Origin: Anoplolepis gracilipes
Taxonomy: Eukaryota > Arthropoda > Insecta > Hymenoptera > Formicidae
Length of the DNA: 64,000 nucleotides
Direction: 5' to 3'
Assembly: GCF_047496725.1 (NCBI RefSeq)
Contig: NC_132979.1
Coordinates: 4,853,501-4,917,500, forward strand
The notes beneath the pieces are model-generated. The model saw nothing but the letters and a program-made list of their open reading frames with translations, did not search any database and had not been told where the DNA came from. Shown one piece after another: positions 23,358 through 37,500 of the stretch (its first letter is position 1; each line of letters opens with the position of its first letter). The position numbers and the translations under genes were made by a program.

Positions 23358-26300
23358 CTGCAATTTTATTTAGGTTTATATATGTATATACAGTTTTTTT
23401 TTAATTCCATTATCCGAGAGAAAATGAACTCGTGTAATTATATATGCTCACATATAACTAAATTTGAAATTTTGCATTACGATTAATTTGACCATTTTAA
23501 AAATATGCAAAATTTGGCACGTTATCTTTATATAATCATATTCGGTTAAATTTATTTTTACATCTAATCAGATCTAAGATCAGAAATATGATTATACTAC
23601 ATAAAGATCATATCGCGTCACTTATCGGATATTATTATAATATACATATATGATCATATAAAATTAGATATATTATCAGTTCATTTCATATCTAATTATG
23701 TATATTTACATTTGAGCGTATTATTATATCTATTTATTCTCGAGTATGTTTTCTCTTATGTTTCTTTACTCATTTATTATTTTTTATTATCTATTTATTT
23801 TTTTTTCTATAACTCATTATTGTTAGTAGTTTACTTTCGATTAAATATCGATCACTTTATATTTGAATAAATCGCTTTATCCTTCAGAAAATCGAAATTG
23901 AATATTATTTTATATCGTCATATCTGATTAACTGCAGAATTCGTATTTTTTTCGCCGAACGATTCTCATGTAAGATAGTAGGTGCGATTCTCGTTGTGTT
24001 AAATCATATTTACGTTACAACTTTCATTGATGCTGCAGGTTCATGAAAGTTCGATGTAGAGCCTTTATTGGCCATCGAATCGGACTGTTTCCGCGGATAT
24101 AAAAGAGGAACTTGTTTCGTCTCAAAGCGAAATTGCGCTTTTGATCTCGCGCTTTCGAGCATGCACCGACGAATTCCTTCGATAACTCTCGCGCCTTCAA
24201 CCGCGCTAGAACGTACCACTTAAAGTTCACGATTTAATTTCGATAATGCGAAAGTTGACTCTCCCGTGATCAAAGTTTCTAATGTCCTCCGAAGATCTTG
24301 TCTTGTAATTTACTCGAGTGAATTTGATATTCATATTCATGTATTGGTATTCATATCGAGGTTCGGGACGTACGAACGAATTTCCCGAATATTGAGTATC
24401 ATTCTACCTGTCAAGAAGAATAATATCAATAGCAGCAGGTTTCCATCACAGTCATATGTTGACGTGGATGGTAAAGTATTCTGCATTTAGATCCGAACTT
24501 TCGCGGAAATTAAAACGGGATATTGTGAAATTTTTCTGCATATTTGAAAAGAGATAAAAATAAATCTCTTATCAAAGTTTTCTCGAGTCTCTTTTTCCCT
24601 TAAAGATAATTGCGCATAAAGAAGCATTTAGAATTCTTTAATATAGCTATCCCTGAATTTCTTTTAAACATTGAATCCTCTATAATTTTTCCTCAGATCA
24701 TTATTATTAATACTTGTAAAGTCTTTTTACGCTGTCTCTTTACCATAATACATAGCTTCCTGATAGCAGACATTCTAAATCACTTCCACGTCACATATTC
24801 TATGAGAATAAAAGCGTGCAACGTCGCGCTTCTTTAGAACAAATATCATCGGAGATTAAAGTTTCATGTAAGAAATTTTTAATCAATCTACGTGCAAAGC
24901 CTTCACCCTGCCTGACGGCCGTAATCAGTACTCGCTCCAACGAATGGTGATCCATAAAGTTTTAAGCCTGCAGTATTTACTGTGTCAACGCGGTTGAAAC
25001 GCGGTCGACGTGGTCGCATAATTAAAATCTATGCGCGCAGCGCAGTACAGGGAACTGACGGTTCCCTTTTGCATCAACGCAGGAACAGGTCGCCTCTTTT
25101 CACGTATACGTGGTTGTCAAAGACATGGCTCGTATACAAAGTGCTTGGCAAATAATGTTAAATTTTTAGACAAATTTTCTCGTTCAAAAATCAAAACTCA
25201 ACCAAGGATTTATGTAATATTAAAACCTACAAGATTCGTACGTATATAAAATTAAAAAGTTTCACAAGATTTTAAATAAATAACGATATCTACCATATCT
25301 ACCCTTCAATTAATTTTAAACAGATATTCATTAATTTATCAATATTATTCAATGTGAAATCAAAATTAACTCTGCCCGAGATAACGAAAGTAATAAATCG
25401 AAAAAAATTGCAACGAATTATAGTTTGTCAATTTTTTTCCCAACGACTTTAAATTCGCCGAAGAATATTATATTCTTTACACATTCCGATACACCCTGTA
25501 GAGAAACGCGTAGAGCCGAAGATCCGTAAAGGGAAGAGTTTCTAAGATAGATTGCTAAAAGTTTCAGCGGTCGTAGCGTTGTAGTTCCTCCACCCACGGA
25601 GTCTCTCTCCTCTTTCTCCTTTTTTCTTCTCCATTTTCTTCGTCTCCCTTTCTTCTTCATCGTGTGTCTCACTCTATACAAGCACCTCCATTCTCGATCC
25701 CATTTGCCGGTGATCGAAGTTTTTGATAAACCCATTCCGCGCCTCTTTCCCGTGGTCTCATTGTCGTCATCGTCGTTGTTGTCGTTCGACGTCGTTCGCA
25801 ATCACATTTGCGATACTCCAATATGCGAATGATGGTGATTCCAATGTTTTTTTTTTTTTTTTACGTCCTTTACAAGAAGATAGAATGAATGCACCAGTTA
25901 ATCCGGCGAAGTAGTTCTATGAAGTAATGTAATTGAATTTTTACATTCATGCAAAGGCAAAAATTTACATTTTAATTCTGCTTAATGAGAATTAATATGT
26001 TCAGTCGTGTCTAAAAATGTGTAATTTTTCAGTTACATTTTCAAAATATATACAACATTATTTTTAATTATTACATATTTACTGTAACATTTTTTTCGTT
26101 ATTTTTGTTATTATTCATTCCTAATGGTATACCTTTTATGAAAAATTAATAACACAGCGAATGGATACTTGAGGGGTAATATAACAAAACAGTGTTTCAA
26201 AATTTATTTACCGATATTTTTCAGTAAATCTTATTCATCGAGTTGTATTTATTTTACTCTCTATGTTGTCGGAAACCACGCGATTTTTACGTCAGAGATT

Positions 26301-26643
26301 CTATCCTACTTAATTGAAACGAATCGACGTAGCTGGTTTTTTTTTCGCGCAAAACGAATAAAATTTATAACGAATAAAATTTCAACCGCGCATGGGACGA
26401 AAAAATGTTTGCCCGTGTTGTGTATCCAGATGGGAGAACGAGGGAGAGATTCGAGGAGCTGGGCGCGTGTTTATGATTCGTTCCGAAAGCCGCGGACTCG
26501 TTCCTGTCGTGTTTAACGAGCAAACGTAGCCAGCGGATAACGAGGTTAAACCGGAATTGAATTATACGCTGGGATGAGATTAACGCGCTTCCATGACATT
26601 TTCGCTCAGGCCGAGACACGCGCGACTGACTTGTGTTTCGACC

Positions 26644-26648
26644 GTATA

Positions 26649-26686
<38 letters not shown>
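26644..26686. repeat. (TA)n microsatellite with one TG interruption
   Basis: TA units from about 26644, interrupted by TGTG near 26653, then perfect to 26686. Confidence 0.9.
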
Positions 26687-26688
<2 letters not shown>

Positions 26689-27928
26689 GTGTGCCACCTT
26701 TCGTATCATTGGCGGCGCCATCGCGAGACCCCGTTCCCGGCGACCGTAATTTATCGCTTGCCTGTAATCCACCGTGCATCATCGCATCGTACACGTGGTC
26801 GGTTCTGGTGCGAGAAAGCAGGAAAATTCACGGGTCACGTAGACGCGCGTGTTCGTCGATTCTCGGGTAATTAACGAGGAAATATGTCGAAGGTGTCGAC
26901 GTGATAAGGACTTTATTGAGGCAAAAAAAAAAAGTAAAATATATGGTGCGCAAATTTAAGTGTAACTTTAAAACTTTTTTTATAAGCAAATCAAAGATAA
27001 GAAATTATTTGACGCTATAAAGCGAAGTAAGTACTTTCCTTTGTCCGATAAAAATGATAAGACTTATTTCGAAGGTTTAAAATTGAATGATTTACTCTGT
27101 ATAAATCTGTAAGAAAGTTTGACAAGAATCCTGTGACAGTAAAAAGACATATCGTGTTTAATCTCACGATACGAGTTACAATTTTTATAGTATCCCTTAT
27201 ATACTACGTAACTTTATTACAGTTCCTGTAACAAGTAATTGGATCTACGCTCCATTATTTATACATCAAACAAAGTTTCGTACCGCTTTATTGTCTCGCG
27301 TTTCCGCACCGTGCCGGCGGCATCATTAATTCTTCTCGTTGGCCAATTTGTCTAAGAAGTTACCGAAGCAAAACTCTGATCGATAAGTCTCGCCAACTTC
27401 TCGCTCGGCATAATTCTGACCGGAAGTAGCCAAAGTCGATGTAGAATCAGCTCCACTGTTTGACTAAGAATGCATTAATTTCTGTGACAAAGTTAATAAT
27501 GTATTATACATTGCAAATTGAAAACTCGCAGCCATCTCTGTTATCTCGCAGTATTCTACTATATTTTCCAAGTATTAGCTTTAATATAATACAATCTAAA
27601 ACTACGCCAAAATTTTCTTGACAGCTGCTATTATCCGCAATAAATTCATATTTGTTTGTGTGAGATGAACGATCATCTCAAGAGATGGTCGAGTATTTAA
27701 GGATAGATTTCTTGAATTCCAATTGACATTTTCTGGAAAATTCTGCAAGCTTCGATGAATAAGAGAAATAACGTTGCTCGTACGAATAAATAAACGCGTG
27801 CTGTTATTGAGGCTGGTGGAATCGGATAGCCATTAAACCGCGCAGCTTCGGTCATACGTTAAAGGGAAGCCGTCGCGTCGTGTCGCGTGGTCCAGGGCAA
27901 CCGTAATTTATCGCGCGGTAATAATCCG

Positions 27929-27946
27929 CGGGACATTAATGTCCCG
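27929..27946. repeat. 18-bp perfect palindrome
   Basis: CGGGACATTAATGTCCCG is its own reverse complement, centred on ATTAAT. It lies just after the motif ACCGTAATTTATCGC, which also occurs about 1.15 kb to the left near 26742. Confidence 0.9.
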
Positions 27947-30635
27947 TGTTAGGCCGCGCATACGGGCGAGCGGTAAACAATGAGTTGTGAGCGATGCAGT
28001 AGATGAGCTCACTAATTAAACAAAATCCAGCAGAATTAATTCGACGAACATATGGCGGTACGTCAACGATGAATAATGATACGCTTATATTTTCTTCCAT
28101 TAATGAATTATGATATCAATTTTTTAAATAATTTTTTCACACTATAAAGTACTTTGTAGATTAATTTTTATTTTAGTCAATGTTGCGTCATTAAAAAATC
28201 ATTAAAAATGTTGTTAGAACTATCCTTTCACTGTTAATTTTTTCTTATAAAATAGATATATCTGATTAATACGCAAATAAATATATATAAAATAAAATAA
28301 CCGAAATGTATTTTCTGATTTATGAGTGCGATTGAAATGTTTTATCCTCGAAATAAAGTTTCTTAAGTCTTTTTGAGGGGGAAAAAGAAAGAAAGCCTGT
28401 GTTAAAATAATCTCTTTCAAACATCTTCGTTTATTTCAATATTCATGCAATTACTTTTTCATAGGATTAACGAAGATATTTCTCTCTTTTATTTCATTTT
28501 TTTCATTCTTGCTCTATTTATCAAATCATTAATTAGATAGCTATTTTTCTTATCTTTTATATAAGTATCTCTATAAATATCCCTTAAGTAATGTTCCCTT
28601 TTTTTTCTTATTGTTAGTCTTATCTTTTATGTAAATATATTGTATAAAGAATTTTTAAATTTGCAAACATTTTTCTAAAATTCTTAAATACAATCTAATT
28701 TATTAATGACAAGCGACAAAGTTAACTAGTAAATCAATTCGTTATCCATGTAGAGTCGATTTTAATTTTATATAATCATATTTCCTTTTTACATACACGT
28801 TATAATGCGCTTGGTCATTTTGTGCCGCGCGTTAATCATGAATTCACGCGTGTTTAACGCGCACCGGCTATCTGTTATACGCTCGACAGAATTAAGGTTA
28901 GCCAACATTATTTGCAGTTAATAAAGCGTGCGAATGGCGCAGATTTTTTGATGCTATTACTTTCACGTTTGCAACGACAAATGTCGATTTATCGTGTTTT
29001 TGTATCTACATTTTGCTCGAAGATAATAATTGATTGGCATGGAAATGTAAGCTAATATCGTGTTTGGCGAATGCAAAATGTTCGTCATTCTGTCTTCAGA
29101 TTGCAAAATAATGTTTTAATTAAATTTTAATGATACAATTTCTATTTTTGATACAATTAATCGTTTGATTTTTATATTTTTTCTTTGTATAAAATATATA
29201 TATTTCAAGAATTCTAAAATAATATCAGGTATATTTTTATTTTTTAATAAAAAATATAAATTATATAGCAAAATTAAATATTGACAAATAATTTGTTTAT
29301 AGTTTATAATTTATTACAAAAGACACTATCGAAAAATCGAAATTTAACCAAATCACGCGGATAACAATACAGTAATCTATTTAATTGCGTTAGCTTACGT
29401 TTCGGCATTGCCGTTTCAATTGCTTTGAGCCTTGAACAAAGTTAGCACTCAATATATCCGTAACTCTCGTTAACTAATTAATAGCGGAAAATGGATCAAA
29501 CACAACTCATGTACAAATATTGAACGTATCAAATTTTAGCAAGCGTATAACATGATTTCCTTGTCAGAATGTTATCTTCTGGTTTGAGATAAAATATATT
29601 TAATTCATAATATATTTAACATTCTTGAAAATTTTTCGCATCAGTGCGTCCTTTTCATCTGTTTTCTTTTCTCAAAATATTTAATTACACTCTGGAAGTT
29701 GCACAATGTACGTACAAATTTTGCAAGTGAATATCGCATTCGCGTCGAATCCATTCATTCATTCATTTAAATCGTTCGATTCGGATATCGTCAGCCGTCT
29801 GACGGAAAGCTTTTACGAGCTTCGCGTAAAACAATACTGAGGTCGTACCGCAATCGGAAAGATTTTAAGAGCAACGCGATATTACCACGGAAATAAAAAC
29901 GATGTCCGTGTGTTCCGGGGAGAGTCTAATGTCTAGAAGAAAAGAACCGATAAGACAGAAACAAGGAAGTTCGATTTTCCAGCGTGGAAAGATTGATGAA
30001 ACTTTTTTACGTTTGTCACAACAATGTCGCGGTCGAAATATTTGAAAGAGAGATGTGTTATATTTTATAAATACTTATACATTATAAAATATATATATAT
30101 ATATATGAATAAAATAATTTCATGGATGAAGGAAAATTGGGAGCCTTCATATAAATGCTTTCATTTTTTAAATATAAGTTGTAAAAGTTGTGAAAGAGAT
30201 AGTTTGAGATTAATAATTACGATAAGCTTCAAGTAAATTTCGTTTGTTTTTCCAAGACAAACTAAAAATTATATGAGAAGCAGTTTCGCTTTTATACATT
30301 TTATATTAAAACAATTTCGCGCTGTTAAATCGGAAACGACGGACGACTCAACAACTGACAAGTCAGGTCACGCAAGAAGGAACAACCTTTCTAAATATCC
30401 GCCCTTTTCTCCGCAACAAAAGGCTGAAGACGAATAAATAATAATACTCCATTCGTGGTTTTGAATGGAAACCCTATTCGTATAATAACAGTCTGTAACC
30501 CGCGGGACCTGATCTGAGCTCAAATCCGGACTTCAATCACATTTCCACGTTCATGTGAATTCTCATCGGCAAAACCGCGAGTGTCAACTGTGTTCCGTGT
30601 TATACGTGTACACGTAATACATTCGTATTTCGTTA

Positions 30636-30696
30636 TCGTCGTCCTCGACGTCGACGTCGTCGTTGTATTCGGCTTCTTCGTCGTCGTCGTCGTCGG
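30636..30696. repeat. Imperfect (CGT)n trinucleotide repeat
   Basis: Interrupted CGT/CGA triplets. They generate valine- or threonine-rich open frames on the two strands that I regard as artefacts. Confidence 0.85.
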
Positions 30697-31742
30697 TGCA
30701 ATAACAATTATCGTGAGCGCGGCGCAGTCGGGCTTGCGGATTTCCATTTCGCCACGTCTGTCCGAGTCCTCGGCTACGTTGGATAGGAGCTGTGAGTTAA
30801 ATCCTAGGGATATGTACACAACCCGCCGAGAGCTTGCCTACAATTTGCAGGAGACTACGCCGCCGCCGGCATACGGGAACCGAAAAGTGGGAACTCAGCC
30901 CGTCGGGCGAGACAGTGGTACGTGCGCAAGATATATCCGACACGACTGGAAAATGAAGCGTAAGTTAGATATGTGCGGAGCGAAGGAGAAAGAGCGAGGT
31001 AAAGTGGCGTTTATTACGCGCTCAGGCAGAATGTTTCTACTCGAGTACATACACCGATGAATCCTACTATTCGCAATATATAAATATAATAATAGTGGAA
31101 ACATCTATGGGAATAATTATGAGCGAATGAAAAGCAGTAATGTACATGACACAGTAGAGGTAGACGGAATGAAGGATATTATTTTATAAAAAACCGTTAT
31201 GAGACTATTACATAATAATGAAATTTAATATCGAGAAATTAAATTTTGAAAGAAAAAGAGAGGAGAGGGGGGAGAGAGAAATTTAATTCTTGAAATAAAA
31301 GTCTCTGAAGAGAAACAATTTCAGAAAATTAGTAAATTTCGCAGATCTTGCGATATATAAATAATATAATAAAAAGTTTCAAAATAAAAATTCTAAAATA
31401 TTTAAAGCCGTATATAATTAATACAATTCATTAACACTTGTAATGACGAGTAGCCATAATTTAGTGAAAGCTACTCAAGCGATACGTAATAAGGAGTTAC
31501 TCGACGAAATCTCTTTACATTAGATGTAAATCTAACGTGAGACAAAGCGAGAACGCGAAGCGCGCGTTCGCTAAGATATCGCTGAATACATGTAGGAGAG
31601 TTGTGGCGCGTTTCAGAACGACGAGACATCCTAAAACACCGCACACTTCCCGTAATGAACATCGCGTCTACATAGTATGCGCGGTCTGGTAACAGGGAAT
31701 AACGAGGCACGACACACGAGGCCTGTCACGCGCTCTATCTCT

Positions 31743-31744
<2 letters not shown>

Positions 31745-31773
<29 letters not shown>
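31745..31773. repeat. (TC)n microsatellite
   Basis: About 14 perfect TC units. Confidence 0.95.
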
Positions 31774-31776
<3 letters not shown>

Positions 31777-32058
31777 TCGTCTCTTTCTCGCACGGGGAGG
31801 ACAGGCAAGTAGGCGAGCGTGCTGAGACTGATAATACGATTCAATTTCCATTCGCGCCCTTCCTAAGGGAACCCGACGCCGGCTTATCCGGTCCCAAAAG
31901 TGGCGCACCCGCCATAGGGTGGCGATTAGGAATGCAGCTCCCGATGCCTTGGTACCCCGAAACCACGATACTTTATGCGCAAAGTAAGTAGGATCTTCGC
32001 GAAACTAATCCATCGCTTTCAGGTTGATACCGATGTGTCTTTACCAAGGTGCGGGTGA

Positions 32059-32250
32059 TATACAGGGTGGCCCATTTTAAATGACATATTTGATATTTCT
32101 TAAAGATCAAGGCTTCCATCAAAAAATATTTTGTACAAAGGTTTGATAATTTTGTGGGAATCATATAAAATGGTGCCATTAGATTTTAAATAATCACAAA
32201 ACTTTTGCACGAAACGTTATATTAAATGCGTCATTTAAAATGAACCACCA
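32059..32250. mobile_element. Short MITE-like element with CAGGGTGGCCCA-type end
   Basis: The left end, GGTGGCCCATTTTAAATGAC after TACAG, is repeated in inverse orientation at the right end (GTCATTTAAAATGAACCACC, about 32230-32249), differing at two of 20 positions. About 190 bp in total with no coding capacity. The outermost right bases corresponding to CCCTGTA are degraded. Confidence 0.65.
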
Positions 32251-34182
32251 CATACATTTTAAATGTGTAAATCGGTAACAGATACAGCGTAGATGTATTA
32301 AAGAATAATATAGAAGACACAAGAGAGATAGAACCTTGTCTCAATATTTTAAATCATATTTCTCAGATACAAAGAAAAGCAATCATTTTGTAAATATTCT
32401 TAATATGATATGAATTACATATATACTAGATTCGTGTCGTTGTATATACCTTTAATCATTCTATATTTTATGATAAAGTAATATGAGGTTTAGGTCTTTA
32501 ACGTTCAAAATTTCCATAAATGAATAAAGAATTTCATAAATATTACTATTCGATATAAAAAAATGACATCATCACTTTTCTCTGAGATATCAAATAATGT
32601 CGACATTTAATATATCACAAATAACATTGATATCGCATTCTTAATTATTCATCTCTAGGAATATTATGTTGCTGCTTAATGACTATAGGTATTGTTAAAT
32701 CGATAGCGAATGTGTGCATGATTCATTGAATCGTAGAATGCTCAAGAGTAGAACGTTAATAAGTTTACCTGATTACAAGAACCTTTCACAAAGGTCCTCG
32801 ACCCTTTTATTTGAGTAATGACTTTTCGAACGAATTGGATTTCAATATCGTGTAAGGCAAGTGATAAAATTGAACAGAAATAGGATACCACATAGTCGCT
32901 TAAGATATTTGTTAAGGTAGTTGTTCTTCCTTTGTTATCGATAATTTACGCAATTATATAGAAAAATTCTGTTAAAGTATAACAATAATCTATTCAAGGT
33001 TATTTAATGAGTAAAAAAGAGAATTTATTAAATTCTCAAGGAAAGAATCAAATTTCTAACAATAAGTTCCTTAAACTAACAGTCAATAAATAAAAATATT
33101 TCGTGGTAAATATTTTGCATACCGCGAAACTAATCTTGCTGTCGTTAATACGCGACAGTCACTCTCTCGAAGAACGTTAGAAATTCCTTCTCGTCAAGTG
33201 CGCGTTATATAGGTATATATGTATATATCGTTCGCACGCGGAAATCAGGACCAGTTATGAACACTAATAGATGGAGTGGAGGCAGGGTGAAATAAATGAG
33301 TTGGCTGCGAGTTAATAAGCAACGCCCGCCGACGAAGACTAGCGCGATTCCTTTGGCAAGGCGATGAGCTTTCACGTTGCGCCTCTTAATCCCGTTTCCG
33401 GGACTCGGAAGTTTCTGCCGGAGTTATGTCCGGAGTTGCCGTCGAAGTTGGGCCGCGGGATTGGCTGTACAGGCGGGGATCACCGGATTACAATTTGGTC
33501 GGAACTTGTCCCTCTCTTCCTCCTTCTCTCCTCCTTACCCTGTCACCGCTCGTTCCCGCCGTTCGTACAGTTCGATTTGAGTCGAGCAATCGCTGTCCCT
33601 CGAGCTTGGAGCCAGCTGCCTTTAAGCTTTGTGCCCGAAGACAGCCGAGAGTTAATATTTCAATTAAGCACCGCTGCTCGTAACCTCTCCGTCAGAGTTA
33701 AGCGATGTCTCTGATTCTCGGATACATCACGTCCGCGGTGCAGACAACTTTCGTCGAATCGAACAAATTCCCCTACGCCTCAAATCAAAGTTCAATTTAT
33801 AAGAGAATAATTTCCTTTGAATGTAAAAGCAATAAATTTAATTATAAGTTAATAAAAGTAATATTTTTAATATATTGTATAATGTTGATTGAAATAATGT
33901 TAATTCATTTTAATTAATTAAAAGTAATATTGAATTTATTTTCTATATTTTCTAATTATCTCTTATTAAAATAATCTTAGTCTCGTCGAATATCGATTTT
34001 AATTAGTGCGATATTTGGCAGGCTAATATATGTTTTAATTAATTCAGCAGACGCAGATATAAAATATTATTTCCCACTACTGAAATAAAAGCCCATCTCA
34101 GCATATTCTTTTCACCGTAATTTCAAATAGATATTATTCGGTAGAGCAATGAATGGTTAACAGCATCCTCATTCCATTATCT

Positions 34183-34204
34183 TCTCTCTCTCTCTCTCTC
34201 TCTC
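34183..34204. repeat. (TC)n microsatellite
   Basis: About 11 TC units, then CCCTCTC. Confidence 0.92.
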
Positions 34205-34461
34205 CCTCTCTTTCTTACGCTCGTCTCTCTGACATTTCCTCGAAGATTGCGCCTCCACTTCCCCCGTAGGAGTCGGCAGTCGAGATCTAATGCATAATTC
34301 GTGACTGGGACGTCATAACGGACGCGCGGAGTATTCCGGAGATCGCGAAATCAATGAGACGTTCGTGTCAACTCCCGGTAACATCTTCCCGAAGTCCCGA
34401 AGACTAATGTATAGCCGGTGGAATCACGATGAAGCGAACATCACGGGAGGGAGTAGACGGA

Positions 34462-34462
<1 letters not shown>

Positions 34463-34521
<59 letters not shown>
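34463..34521. repeat. Perfect (GAC)n trinucleotide repeat
   Basis: About 20 perfect units without interruption. No long flanking open frame supports a coding role. Confidence 0.95.
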
Positions 34522-35383
34522 TGCATAACTCGTAACATTGCTCGTCTATCGGATGTCGCTACAGGAGGCTACATTCGACGAATGAAAGCTCTCCCTCGCG
34601 TCTCTCTTTCTCACTCTCCCCTTCGCTTTCTCTTTCCGCCTACAGGGACGCAAGCTTATTAAACTTGTCGCTCTTTGTCGTTCGCGAGTGTCTCTCGGAA
34701 ATTGTCCTTCTCCCGCGTTAAGATCGCGACGTCAATTCATAGAGATTCACGAGAAGATTCGCGTAGCCTGCCTCTGCTTTCTGGCGAGGAATGATTATCG
34801 GGGCGTCGCCGCCGGAGTGCTTGGCTCATTATGCGACCGAGCGTGTAACTATTTCAGGAACTTCAAATATTAGCTCCGAAACTAACGCGCGAACTGCTCT
34901 CTGGATTCCTCGTCGTCGCGAGTTCTCCTTTCGCGCGCGCTTGTCGCATTCAATCCCGTGATTCGAGCGGTTCCGATGAATCGTAGCGTTCCGAGGGAAG
35001 AGAACGAGGGAGAGACCCTTCGTGGTCCGTCTTCAGGATTCATCTCGCCTCTGGAACGCTGTCGGTTTCTCTTCCTCCCATCAAGTCACCCGTCTGTCTT
35101 TTGACTCCTTGCTACGGAATTTTAGCATTCTCGTCTCCAATCGCTCGAACTTGATAAGATAAATCTGCGAAAAAATCTCGTTGTCATGTGCGGAAAATGA
35201 AAAAAATTATTTGCGTGCGAAAACTCATGCTGTATCCAATAAATCTTAATTAATGTGAAATTATAAACTGAAAATGGCAACTCTTTCTTTTATAAAAAAT
35301 GAGTTTCTATATCTGTTAAGATGTATTATAAATTAATTAATTTTAGGAATAATAAAAAATATATAAAGTGATTATATTATAGA

Positions 35384-35387
<4 letters not shown>

Positions 35388-35423
<36 letters not shown>
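35388..35423. repeat. (TA)n microsatellite
   Basis: About 18 TA units in a strongly AT-rich context. Confidence 0.93.
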
Positions 35424-35429
<6 letters not shown>

Positions 35430-37467
35430 CTGTAATACATAAGATGAATAAATTTAGATTTAGTAAAAAATATAAATGCATAAATTGTACTCTATAGATA
35501 TTTACATATAAAACATATAAGGTATATTATATTAGATATTTTTTAATAAAAATCTAGATATAACAATGTAAATATACAATTTAATGTATATCAATGAATT
35601 GCGTAAACATTTATCGAGGTTTTCATATTGTATCGCGAATAAGTTTAAATTGGCTTGTTGCTATTGTTTCGTCGTTACACATGTAACCGCCTTCGTGACG
35701 CCGTCTCCGTTTCGTTACGCCGGTCACGCTTATACGCCAGTTTTAATTACGGAGTTTCCGGCCGCGCGCGATGTATCATAAAAGTTTCGAGCGCGAGGGA
35801 AACTTCGCAGTTTCTCTGCGCACGCGGATATCATTGCCTTAGCTTGGGACACGAAACCGGGTTAAATCACAGCACCGACTCCCCAGCCGACCACCCGCGG
35901 TGTCGTCTTCCACTTTCGAACAACCACCCGCTACCTTTTCTCGCCTGCATCCATCTCAATCTAACCCCTTCCTCTTCCAAACACACACACTTACAAATCC
36001 CTATTCTCTTCTTCACTTCATTCCTCATTATTTGCGGTTTCCTGTTTCTCCTTTTGTTTCCTTCGGGTTAGCTTCACTGTTTATTTTCATTCTCACTGTC
36101 CGACCCATTGTCTCTCTTCGCTTCCCTCGCGCTATCTTTTTCGCTTCTTGGACATTTTCTTTTCTCTTATCACGCTTATATCCGATTCTACCATTTTCTC
36201 CTTTTCTTAGTTCCCGGATTTAGTCTTCCGCTTTATTAGCGCAAACTTGGTGCTCGAGTCGGACGTAGCGTGATCCTCATCCTGCGGGTGCGGATTATCC
36301 TTTCCTTGGGGGTCAGCTTCCGGATATAAGGTGATCGTCTATCCATCCGGCGACCGGTTCGTTCGGTGAGAAATTCTTGCTTCGCCTGCAATCGATCCCA
36401 CCTTAGCAGGAGGGATCTTGCCACGATGATCTGGCCGAGAAATCTATAGCCGGATTCTGATAAATGAGAAATCGTCCCGAGTTCATGGTATCGATTACTG
36501 AGCTTTTAATGAAGAGACAGCACCGTCTTTATCGGCTCTCACGGACTTTTTTCGCGTGATAGATTTTTTTCTTCCTCACGAATGCATCGATCATCTTTTT
36601 TCACTTTAGCGGAAATAAACAAGATCATTAACCTTTATGCGCGCACACGACGATATTATCTTGATAAATGCATTGTTAACTGTATTGAAAAAGTTGCGTT
36701 AATCAACGGAACATTTTTGCCGTCTCATGGAAAAATAAACAAGAATGGAATAAAAAAATAATAATAAAATGAGAGAAATAATTTTACGATATAATTAATT
36801 TTACCTCGTTTGTTTCCTTCTTTTGAATTTGTAACATTAAGCAAAGTATAATATTTGTTGAATGTTGCGTTGCGCATTAACAACTCTGCACTTCAGCTAT
36901 CATAAAGCATATTCGTTACACGTGTATAACGTACTTTATGTAATTAATTAATATCAATTTTATTACTATGAATGGTTGCGCTCTTTAACGCTTAATTAAT
37001 GGCGCGTCATTCTAGATCCAATGGCTTAAAGTATACCGGTATACAAAATGAAAATAATAACAACATACTGATGATATTGATGATACAAAATAATTCTAAA
37101 ATATATATTTTTATCAATTAAAATTATTAATTATATAAGAAAATATTAATATAAAATATATATCTTAGGGGAGAAATCTACTTAGATTAGATTTCTCTAT
37201 CTATGTATAAATTGTACTTGTTCTAACAGCCAGCTTTGATCAGCTGCAGTATATCGCTTTACGACCCAGTTGCATTCGCGGAATGCTCGTTCGGCCATTG
37301 GCCCTTTTACAGAAAGCGCATTTACAGTGCCCTTCGTTATCCTTAGGAAATTAGACGCCGGTGATTTACGTTCGAGTCGGAGTCGGTTCTAATACGCGCG
37401 TCCGTGCCCCGGAGCAGCGGTGCAATTGAATCGGTGCAAAATTCCTCCCTTCCTTCTCTTACCACCC

Positions 37468-37500
<33 letters not shown>

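Larger units (their letters stand above)
16623..31000. other. Non-coding stretch right of the Beat exons, first part
   Basis: Lies 5' of the Beat exon in gene direction, so it is first intron or upstream DNA. No minus-strand exon combining a hydrophobic signal sequence with a phase 1 donor was found, although a short exon could be missed. It contains G-runs (17155-17168, 18065-18078, 21065-21081), CT and TA microsatellites, a TIR element at 20286-20580, and an 18-bp palindrome at 27929. The stretch 27000-30000 holds nothing else that I can recognise. Confidence 0.6.

Noticed and set aside
25490..25500. ACACCCTGTA, similar to the ends of the CAGGGT-type elements.
   Set aside because: No matching inverted end was found within about 1 kb; probably a solo remnant or chance.
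30851..30917. Possible plus-strand exon between TTTGCAG and GTACGT encoding ETTPPPAYGNRKVG.
   Set aside because: Weak pyrimidine tract and no partner exon in a compatible phase.
30581..31060. 159-codon plus-strand frame with valine runs.
   Set aside because: The valine stretch comes from the CGT repeat; the remainder has no recognisable domain.
31938..31983. Possible plus-strand micro-exon between AATGCAG and GTAAGT.
   Set aside because: No pyrimidine tract before the AG, and its phase does not fit the candidate at 30851-30917.
37225..37244. AACAGCCAGCTTTGATCAGC resembles the core of the insect miR-2 family.
   Set aside because: The 5' seed portion differs and no complementary arm lies nearby to form a precursor hairpin; likely chance.
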